Positions 1 through 5,824 of a stretch of DNA of 9,740 bases are shown here, piece after piece. The first letter of the stretch is position 1, and every line of letters begins with the position of its first letter. The notes beneath the pieces are model-generated. The model saw only the letters and a program-made list of their open reading frames with translations, was not told where the DNA came from and searched no databases. Location: positions 1 through 9,740 of the forward strand of contig CATEWF010000036.1 of NCBI GenBank assembly GCA_949527715.1. The letters are read 5' to 3'. The stretch comes from an uncultured Mycoplasmatota bacterium (lineage in GTDB: Bacteria > Bacillota_I > Bacilli_A > Mycoplasmatales > Mycoplasmoidaceae). The translations under genes were made by a program, and so were the position numbers.

Positions 1-58
1 TTTTTCTTTTTTTTAAACTGTTGTTGGATATTTTTTCTTTTTTTTTTTTTTTTTTTTT
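1..58. repeat. Poly-T tracts, including a 21-T homopolymer
   Basis: The window opens with T5-C-T8 (1-14). After a short mixed stretch come T6 (31-36), C37 and 21 consecutive T (38-58). On the minus strand this is a long poly-A run lying 3' of the DegV-family gene. No strong hairpin precedes it on either strand, so it is not a clear intrinsic terminator. Homopolymers of this length slip readily during replication. In several mycoplasmas similar tracts next to promoters vary in length and alter expression, but the gene to the left is outside the window, so its role is unknown. Confidence 0.85.
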
Positions 59-96
59 GCAACGAAAAGTTGAAAACACATTCAAGTGATTGAGTG

Positions 97-120
97 TAAT
101 TATTGATTAAAAAATAATTA
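97..120. repeat. AT-only inverted repeat at the end of the DegV gene
   Basis: An 8-bp perfect inverted repeat (TAATTATT at 97-104 and AATAATTA at 113-120) flanks an 8-nt loop and overlaps the stop codon of the minus-strand DegV gene. It could form a weak RNA hairpin at the transcript end. It contains no G or C, and in such AT-rich DNA repeats like this arise by chance, so a terminator role is only a possibility. Confidence 0.25.
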
Positions 121-975
121 ATCTACTAATAATATAATTGCAGCATAATCTACACCAGTATGTGCTGTAATTACGGATGGGAATTTTGCTGCTTTAACAT
201 CATTTAATTTAAATTCTTTACATAGTAATTTTAAAGCTTCGTTGATATGATATTTATCGTTCATACTATTTTCTAACAAAATAGAATGAACTACTTTATG
301 TTTAGACAATTGAATTCTTTCTTCAAAAGATTTTTTAATTTTTTCAATACAACTTTCATATTTAGAAGATTTATCCATAAAAATTAAACCGTTGTAATCA
401 TAAGAAATGATTAATTTAAGATTTAGCATTTTAATCAATACAGATTTAAATGACGAAACTCTTCCGCCCTTAACTAATTGACTAATGTTGGGAACAATTA
501 AGAATCCTGTTCATTTAGTTTTAGTAGATTCAATATAGTCAATAATTTTTTGTTCAGTTAAATCTTCTTTTTTCGAAAGTTTTAAAAAATATTCAATATA
601 GTATCTAGTCAAACTGCTAAGTGAATAAGAAGTAATGACGTGTAATTTATCATAATCTTCTTTTACCATTCTCCAAGTGTTAATAGCACTTGATAATTTT
701 GGATGAATTGGTAAAACAAAAATTTGATCATATTTGTCATATATTGATTCAACAAGTTGAATCATTTCACCAGGTGATGGTTGACTTGTACCGATATCTG
801 CACCATTATTTAATAACTCACATAATGTTTTATCATCAATATCTATTTGATCTTTTAGAGAAATTAGCTTTCCGTTTTCGTTTTTTGTTATTATTAAAGG
901 AATAACAAAGACATTTTCAATTTCGCCATTTTTAATTCCTGATGAAGAATCAACAATAAAAGCAACCTTATTCAT
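118..975 (-). CDS. DegV/FakB family fatty-acid-binding protein
   Basis: Encodes 285 residues, a normal length for the DegV family. These proteins bind a single fatty acid. In Firmicutes the FakB members present it to the kinase FakA, which makes acyl-phosphate for phospholipid synthesis; the exact partner here is inferred. Visible signatures are an N-terminal strand ending in DSSSG (residues 9-13), the lipid-pocket loop TSQPSPGE (63-70), LSSAINT (94-100) and the KGGRVS motif (about 170) before the C-terminal domain. One in-frame UGA is read as Trp155 (508-510); a standard-code reading would split the gene into two. Trp101 is encoded by the rare UGG. The start is the ATG at 973-975, just downstream of a TATAAT, leaving almost no leader. 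It is transcribed divergently from the tRNA-binding-domain gene. Family assignment is confident; fatty-acid specificity is not visible. Confidence 0.9.
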
Positions 976-984
976 AATACATAA

Positions 985-990
985 ATTATA
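985..990 (-). promoter_or_regulatory. -10 box for the DegV-family gene
   Basis: A perfect TATAAT on the minus strand lies 9 nt before the DegV ATG. Initiation 6-7 nt downstream would leave only 2-3 nt of leader. No TTGACA-like -35 is evident, which is usual in mycoplasmas. It overlaps by four bases the plus-strand TATAAT at 987-992, so the two promoters probably exclude each other. Confidence 0.55.
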
Positions 991-992
991 AT
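987..992 (+). promoter_or_regulatory. Candidate -10 box for the tRNA-binding-domain gene
   Basis: A perfect TATAAT on the plus strand lies 26 nt before the ATG at 1019. Expected initiation near 999 would give about a 20-nt leader without a Shine-Dalgarno sequence. A weaker alternative (TAATAT, 997-1002) is closer to the start. No -35 element is recognisable. Confidence 0.4.
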
Positions 993-1018
993 CATTTAAT
1001 ATTTATTTGAAAAAATAT

Positions 1019-1612
1019 ATGATTGGTACATTTTATAATAAAAATTCTCTAAAAGATACATTAATGATTAATATATCTGATTCACAACCTGTTAATTTCA
1101 AAGAAGAGCAAAAATATTCAATGGGTTTTGATGAAAAAAACAACATTTGTTTTATAAATATTTTCAATTTTAGTAAATATTTAGAAAGTAAAGAAGGATT
1201 TATTAAGTATTCTTTTGAAATCAATAACATTGTTAATAGAATATGTAACATTGATTTATCTGAACATATAAACGACAATGATTTTATAGTAGCAGAGGTA
1301 GTAGAGTGTGAACCAATTGAAGGCACACACCTACACAAATGTAAAGTATTTAATGGAATAAACACTTTAGATATAGTTTGTGGAGCTAAAAATGTTAGAA
1401 GACAATTAAAAGTTGTCTTAGCTCAGGTTGGCGCAATTTTACCAAATGGGTTAAAAATCAATAAGGGGAAATTATTAAATTACAATTCATTTGGCATGCT
1501 ATGCTCTAAAAAAGAATTAAATATTGATTCTGAAGATTTTAATGATTCTGGCATTATTGAACTAGATAGTAATTATCAAGTTGGTCAAAAATTCGACAAA
1601 ATTTTCGCTTAA
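1019..1612 (+). CDS. ytpR: YtpR-type tRNA-binding domain protein
   Basis: Encodes 197 residues. The C-terminal half (about 88-190) is an OB-fold tRNA-binding domain like that at the N terminus of phenylalanyl-tRNA synthetase beta. Its wording is characteristic: HLHKCKV (104-110), DIVCGAKNVR (118-127), ALPNG-like LPNGLKI (141-147) and SFGMLCSKKEL (157-167). The N-terminal half begins FYNKNSLKDTL, as in stand-alone YtpR proteins of Firmicutes and mycoplasmas. The physiological role of the family is not settled; it may bind tRNA or other structured RNA. I chose the ATG at 1019 because its protein start matches the family; a TTG at 1007 would add four residues (first a Met, then KKY), and neither start has a clear ribosome binding site. 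There is no tryptophan. The stop overlaps the stop of the convergent membrane-protein gene. Confidence 0.85.
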   Translation: MIGTFYNKNSLKDTLMINISDSQPVNFKEEQKYSMGFDEKNNICFINIFNFSKYLESKEGFIKYSFEINNIVNRICNIDLSEHINDNDFIVAEVVECEPIEGTHLHKCKVFNGINTLDIVCGAKNVRRQLKVVLAQVGAILPNGLKINKGKLLNYNSFGMLCSKKELNIDSEDFNDSGIIELDSNYQVGQKFDKIFA

Positions 1613-2493
1613 ATCTTGTAATAACCAAATCAAATAGGTTCTTTACTTTTTTCTTGATTAACTTTAAAGAAACTTATCTTCTTTTGCATAATGTAATGCA
1701 AATGCATGAATAAGCATATTACTATATAACAAATTGTTAATGGTAAACAAATAATTCAAGGAAAACTACAAAAAGAGAATATTCTTCCAATCGGATAAAA
1801 TGAAGCATTTGCACCATAAGGTTGAGTGTATGGCATTCAATCTTCAGGTCTAATTCCACATACATTAGTATGTACATTAAATCCATAAGAAACAATAGTT
1901 ATATAAATAAAGAATCCTAAAGCTGCAAGGTTAGTTCATAAAAATGTTCATCATTTATTACTTGGAGTATTAAGTAATACTCCTATACCAAGAACTAATC
2001 CTAGAAAATGCATTAAGAATTTTAATCTATAAGGATCAGATCCTAAGAAAATGTATTTTGCAGTTAGTTCAGCTCTTCCGCCATCTCCTAACATTATTGA
2101 AGTAAATAATGCTAATAATGCACCAAAAATCATTGGAGTTGCAAATGCAACTGCTATTTTTCTAGATGGCTGCGCAATTAATGAAATACATGTTGCAACA
2201 AAGAAAAATGGGCAAAGATCAGTTAAAAACACTTTTGCTTTTAAAAAGCTAGATGTATAGTCGATATTTGTATAACAATAATCTATTCTTATACCACGGT
2301 TGCAATCACTTAAAGCTTTACAATCTCAACCATATCTAGCAGCAATAAAATAGATTAATAATATAGAAGCAACAATTATTCAAAAATAATAACAATTTGT
2401 TACTTTCTTAACAAAAGGATGGATTCCGATTTGAATTCCACAAAAAACAAATGTTAAAACTATTAAAACTATTCCAGATGTTAACGGACTCAT
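1609..2493 (-). CDS. Polytopic membrane protein of unknown function
   Basis: Encodes 294 residues once eight UGA codons are read as Trp (residues 38, 56, 181, 182, 186, 219, 246, 288); under the standard code it falls into fragments. About seven hydrophobic spans are visible, roughly at 5-24, 35-52, 88-108, 113-135, 158-176, 184-203 and 240-265, with a basic C-terminal tail, so it is an integral membrane protein. The central part, with LTDLCPF (90-96), a proline and a GALLALF segment in the next span and MHFLGL (161-166), recalls the YwaF/TIGR02206-type membrane proteins. Mycoplasma proteins of this sort are also grouped as a family of unknown function (possibly DUF5378). Both links are from memory and unverified. 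No catalytic motif or transporter signature is seen. It starts at an ATG 6 nt after a TAGAAT box, suggesting a leaderless mRNA. Gene reality is strongly supported; its function is unknown. Confidence 0.85.
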
Positions 2494-2499
2494 ATTTTT

Positions 2500-2505
2500 A
2501 TTCTA
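2500..2505 (-). promoter_or_regulatory. -10 box for the membrane-protein gene (leaderless)
   Basis: TAGAAT on the minus strand is followed by exactly 6 nt (AAAAAT) and then the ATG. With normal initiation 6-7 nt after the -10 box, the transcript would begin at or next to the start codon. No Shine-Dalgarno sequence is present, consistent with this. Confidence 0.5.
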
Positions 2506-2536
2506 TAAGAAAAAAATACTTTTTAATATTCTTAAA

Positions 2537-2542
2537 TATAAT
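2537..2542 (+). promoter_or_regulatory. -10 box of the nuclease-thiI-nanoRNase operon (leaderless)
   Basis: A perfect TATAAT ends 6 nt before the ATG at 2549, predicting transcription from the start codon itself. The 14-mer running from this box (TATAATTTATGTAT) recurs exactly on the minus strand at the DegV promoter (977-990). There is no recognisable -35 and no ribosome binding site. Confidence 0.6.
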
Positions 2543-2548
2543 TTATGT

Positions 2549-3400
2549 ATGCCGTTTATTAAGAAAAACAATGAAGATTTTATCATTGAAAATGATCAAA
2601 TTTTCTTAAACAAAGAATATCTAGAAAAAAATAGAAAGTTATTTAAAAAAATAACTGGTACTAGATTTAGCTCTATTTTAAATTTAAGCCAATATGTTAG
2701 TCCTTTTAAAACATGAACTATTATGGTTAATATTTTTAAAGATGTGATGGATCCAACTTTAGCTAAAGTTGGTAATGTGGTTGAACCAAAAGTTAGAGAA
2801 TACGTAGAAAAACAGCTGGGTTGTAAATATCTATGTTATGATCCAATTGCAATTAAATGAGATGTTTTTAAAGAAAATAAATATTTTGGTGGTATTCCTG
2901 ATGGAGAACCAATAAATAATCAACAAGAAATTGATTATTCAAAATTTCCAATGTTAGAAATTAAAACGTCTTCTATTGATTCATTTGTTTATAAAAAAGT
3001 TAATAATGCATTACAAATGCAAAAAGATGAGAATGGATATCCATTAATTAAGGAAAAAGGTCAAAAAATGCGATCTTGATTTGATGCTAATAATCAAATT
3101 CAAATACCAATTGAATACCAATATCAATTAGGATTATATTTATATTTGAGAAATATAAAAAAAGGCCTTTTTGCAATCACTTTTCTAACACAAGAAGACT
3201 ATGTTCATCCTGAAAACTATAATGTTGACAACCATGAAATTTTTATGATAAATGTAGATTTTATTAATGTTCAAGAAATGGATAGACAAGTTAAATTTGC
3301 TGAAGAATGATATAAAAAATATATTGAAACAGGTGTATCACCAAAAATGACAGACAATGATAAGGTTTGATTGTCTTCAGAGTTAGGAATTAAATTCTAA
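2549..3400 (+). CDS. Putative PD-(D/E)XK (YqaJ/lambda-exonuclease-like) nuclease
   Basis: Encodes 283 residues when five UGA codons (Trp56, 104, 177, 254, 274) are read through; it is invisible as one gene under the standard code. Its motifs are those of a YqaJ-like member of the PD-(D/E)XK superfamily: VGNVVEP with Glu79, GGIPDGEP with Asp118, LEIKTSS with Glu137 and Lys139, then a helix EYQYQLGLYLYL (189-200) carrying the glutamines typical of motif IV. The Asp-Glu-Lys triad is complete, so an active Mg-dependent DNA nuclease is inferred. I believe it belongs to the family that NCBI labels MAGa7180 putative nuclease, found in mycoplasmas, but this is from memory. The DNA substrate and biological role are unknown; no single-strand annealing protein or helicase is adjacent. 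It heads an operon and its stop overlaps the thiI start by one base (TAATG). Confidence 0.85.
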
Positions 3401-4566
3401 TGAAAATTATTTATTTAAAATATGGAGAACTTACCTTAAAAGGTAAAAATAAAAAACTTTTTATTAATCAACTTTTTTCAAACATAAAAGTTGCATTAAA
3501 AGATTTTCCTATAAAAATTATTAAAAAATATGATTCTTGTACCATTGAAATTAAAGATGGTAATTTATTTGATCAAGTTTTAAAAATTTTAGCAACTATT
3601 CCAGGCATTGCATTAGTAATACCAGCTTATCAAGTAGACAAAGATTTCAATAGATTAGTTGATGAAATAACTAACAAAATTTCTTTTAAAGAAACAACAA
3701 CTTTTAAAATTGAAACAAAGAGACACGATAAAAGTTATGAACTTAATTCAATGGAATTTTCCAGAAAACTTGGACATTATTTACTTTTAAATAATAAAAA
3801 TTTAAAAGTTGATGTAAAACAACCAAAAATTAAAATTACTGTTGAAATACATAAAGAAAAATTTATCTATTATTTTGAACGAATCAAAGGCTTAGGCGGC
3901 TTTCCTATTGGTTGTGGTGGTAGAGTTTTGATGCTAATTTCTGGTGGAATAGATTCACCAGTAGCAGCACATTTATTAATGAAAAAAGGTTACAAAGTAG
4001 ATTTTGTCACTTTTGTTTCCCCTCCTCACACAAAACCAGAAGCTCTTGAAAAGGTCCGTAAATTAATAAAACAGTTAACTTTCAGTTGTCCATATGTTCC
4101 AAAGTTATATGTTGTAAACTTTATAAAATTACAACATGAAATTTCTCATATCTTTGATCACAGCTATCAAATTACTATTATGAGACGATATTTCTTTAGA
4201 ATTGCTGAACATCTAAAAAACACAAATGAATATGATGCAATTGCTACAGGTGAATCACTTGGACAAGTTGCTAGTCAAACAATACAAAGTATGAATACTA
4301 TTGAGTCGGTATTAGAAAATACAATAGTTTTAAGACCACTATTAACTTTTGACAAACTAGAAATTATTAATATAGCCAACAAAATTGGCACTTATGAGAC
4401 TTCTATTCTTCCGTTTGAAGACTCATGTAGTTTGTTTGTTCCCCAAAACCCTGTTACTAAACCAACAATCCATAAAGCACAAAAACTCGAAAATGAATTA
4501 GAACTTATTTCTAGTATTTATAATATAACTATTGAGAAACATATAGAACAAGAGAGAATTAAATAA
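3400..4566 (+). CDS. thiI: tRNA 4-thiouridine sulfurtransferase ThiI
   Basis: Encodes 388 residues. ThiI adenylates U8 of tRNA and replaces its oxygen with sulfur to give 4-thiouridine; the sulfur comes from a cysteine desulfurase not encoded here. Residues 1 to about 165 form the ferredoxin-like and THUMP RNA-binding domains (start IYLKYGELTLKGKNK). The PP-loop ATPase follows, with SGGIDSP at 181-187 and GESLGQVASQT at 284-294. A conserved cysteine lies in EDSCSLFVP (Cys343). The protein ends after the PP-loop domain, so it lacks the rhodanese domain of E. coli ThiI and resembles the short Bacillus form of about 400 residues. It has no tryptophan codons. Its ATG overlaps the nuclease stop and its stop overlaps the next ATG, so translation is probably coupled; an AGGA 11 nt upstream (3385-3388) is weak. 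Thiamine synthesis is an alternative ThiI role but is unlikely without a rhodanese domain. Confidence 0.95.
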   Translation: MKIIYLKYGELTLKGKNKKLFINQLFSNIKVALKDFPIKIIKKYDSCTIEIKDGNLFDQVLKILATIPGIALVIPAYQVDKDFNRLVDEITNKISFKETTTFKIETKRHDKSYELNSMEFSRKLGHYLLLNNKNLKVDVKQPKIKITVEIHKEKFIYYFERIKGLGGFPIGCGGRVLMLISGGIDSPVAAHLLMKKGYKVDFVTFVSPPHTKPEALEKVRKLIKQLTFSCPYVPKLYVVNFIKLQHEISHIFDHSYQITIMRRYFFRIAEHLKNTNEYDAIATGESLGQVASQTIQSMNTIESVLENTIVLRPLLTFDKLEIINIANKIGTYETSILPFEDSCSLFVPQNPVTKPTIHKAQKLENELELISSIYNITIEKHIEQERIK

Positions 4567-5537
4567 TGAATTTTATTAAAAAAACTATTATTGAAAAGAT
4601 TAACCAATACAACAAAATTTCATTATTTTTCCATGAAGTTCCAGATTTTGATGCATTAGGTTCATGCTTTGCATTAAAGCATTTTATTAAAGATATTGCT
4701 CCTGAAAAAGAAGTAAAAATTATTGGTTTAGATATTTTAGATGATAGTTTTGCTAAAAAATTATTTGAATTTGATCACACTCATGTAAGTAACACTTTTG
4801 TTTCACAATCTCTTGGAATTATTTTAGATACTGCTAATGAGCAAAGAATTTGAACAAATAGACACAGATACTGCAAAGAAACAATAAGAATTGATCACCA
4901 CCCTCAAGTTGAATCAATTTGTAATGTTGAATGAATTGATCCAAATTATCCTGCAACTTGTGAAATGATTGCAGAATTGCTTTATGATTGAAGTCCAAAA
5001 TATGTACTAAGCCCTACTGCAATGTATTTATATGCTGGAATCGTTACTGATACTGGAAGATTTCTTCATTTAAATACTAGACCATCAACTTTTGCTATCG
5101 CTGGAAGACTTTTATCTACCGGATTTAATCGTCAAAGAATTAATGATGTTTTGTACATTCATAAATTTAAAGAGGTTAAATTTAATTCTTATGTAATTTC
5201 TAAAACAACACTACTTAAAAAACACAAATTTGCTTATGCTGTTTTAGGAAAAAAATCTTTTAATAGATTCGGTATTGATGTCCGTATGTCAATGGTTCAA
5301 ATGTTGAATAACATTGAAGGTGTAGAAGTTTGAATGTCATGTTATTATGATGAAACCAAGAAAGCATGAAGAGGATCATTGCGTAGTAGATCACTACCAA
5401 TTAACCAAATTGCTGAGAAACACAACGGTGGTGGTCACAAACTTGCTGCAGGATTTACCCTTAAAAATAAACGTGAAATTAGAAAAATTAGAAAAGAAAT
5501 ATTGAATTATTTAAAACAATTTAAACAGGATTATTAA
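4566..5537 (+). CDS. nrnA: DHH/DHHA1 phosphoesterase, nanoRNase/pAp phosphatase (NrnA/MgpA type)
   Basis: Encodes 323 residues with five UGA-encoded tryptophans (96, 123, 142, 256, 268). NrnA-type enzymes degrade 2-5-nt RNAs from the end of mRNA decay and dephosphorylate 3'-phosphoadenosine 5'-phosphate; the mycoplasma orthologue is often called MgpA. The Mn-binding DHH motifs are all present: HEVPDFDALGS (23-33), DTAN (88-91), DHHP (110-113) and TDTGRF (161-166). The C-terminal DHHA1 substrate domain carries GGGHKLAAG (288-296). The first motif has Phe where most relatives have Gly (PDGDA), but its Asp and His ligands are intact. Length matches the family. Its start overlaps the thiI stop as TAATG, making it the third gene of the operon. 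A following TATAAT suggests that the next genes can be transcribed separately. Confidence 0.93.
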
Positions 5538-5546
5538 TTTTTAATC

Positions 5547-5552
5547 TATAAT
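5547..5552 (+). promoter_or_regulatory. -10 box for the small protein-dnaE-exonuclease operon
   Basis: A perfect TATAAT lies in the 48-bp gap after the nanoRNase gene, 33 nt before the next ATG. Initiation near 5559 would give a leader of about 27 nt, long enough to include the Shine-Dalgarno sequence at 5572. No -35 resembling TTGACA is seen at the expected distance. Read-through from the thiI operon is also possible, since no strong terminator intervenes. Confidence 0.5.
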
Positions 5553-5571
5553 CTTAATTAGCAATTTTGAT

Positions 5572-5577
5572 AAAGGA
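5572..5577 (+). promoter_or_regulatory. Strong Shine-Dalgarno sequence (AAAGGA)
   Basis: AAAGGA pairs well with the 3' end of 16S rRNA and lies 8 nt before the ATG at 5586. It is the only convincing ribosome binding site in the window; the other genes are leaderless, coupled by overlap or lack a recognisable site. It strongly supports the short gene that follows. Confidence 0.75.
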
Positions 5578-5585
5578 CGAATATT

Positions 5586-5819
5586 ATGAGTAAAACAAAA
5601 ACATTAAAAGTAGCTGCTATCGATCCAGAAAATTTTGAAAGAATTAAAGTTGAAGAAACTAAAGTTGTGGACATTAATAGTTTAGGTGATATTAACTCTT
5701 CATCTGTAGATGAAGAATTATCAAAATTATCTAAAAAAGAACTTAAATATCGTCTTAAATACGAAGAAACTAATCCGATCATTATTGAAAAGATTAAGAA
5801 ACTTCTAGAAAACATGTAG
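5586..5819 (+). CDS. Small protein of unknown function
   Basis: Encodes 77 residues that I do not recognise. The sequence is highly charged, with no signal peptide, membrane span or cysteine. Residues 1-32 look like two or three short strands (KTLKVAAIDPENFERIKVEE). A Ser/Asp/Glu linker follows (about 33-44). The C-terminal part (45-77) is rich in Lys, Glu and Leu and is probably helical (SKLSKKELKYRLKYEETNP then IIEKIKKLLE). Gene reality is supported by an upstream TATAAT, a strong AAAGGA at the correct distance and the tight 5-nt spacing to dnaE. It could be a small DNA- or polymerase-associated factor because of its neighbours, but that is only inference. The reverse-strand open frame over the same bases lacks such signals and is treated as a shadow. 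Confidence 0.75.
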   Translation: MSKTKTLKVAAIDPENFERIKVEETKVVDINSLGDINSSSVDEELSKLSKKELKYRLKYEETNPIIIEKIKKLLENM

Positions 5820-5824
5820 TTAAA

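Noticed and set aside
70..85. Small inverted repeat TTGAA/TTCAA near the poly-T tract
   Set aside because: A five-base-pair stem in AT-rich DNA is expected by chance, and on the minus strand it is followed by A rather than T.
690..905. Plus-strand 71-codon open frame
   Set aside because: It lies inside the confidently identified DegV gene on the opposite strand and has no start signals or recognisable protein character.
1033..1365. Minus-strand 110-codon open frame
   Set aside because: It is antisense to the tRNA-binding-domain gene, whose motifs are clear; this frame has no promoter, ribosome site or family resemblance.
2051..2260. Plus-strand 69-codon open frame
   Set aside because: It is antisense to the membrane-protein gene, which is continuous under code 4 from 2493 to 1609.
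5529..5546. Possible hairpin at the end of the nanoRNase gene (GATTA/TAATC)
   Set aside because: The stem is only five base pairs and AT-rich with no following T-run, too weak to call a terminator.
5558..5815. Minus-strand 85-codon open frame with hydrophobic character
   Set aside because: It covers the small gene at 5586-5819, which has a TATAAT and strong Shine-Dalgarno on the plus strand. Complement of Lys/Glu-rich codons naturally gives Phe/Leu/Ser-rich sequence.
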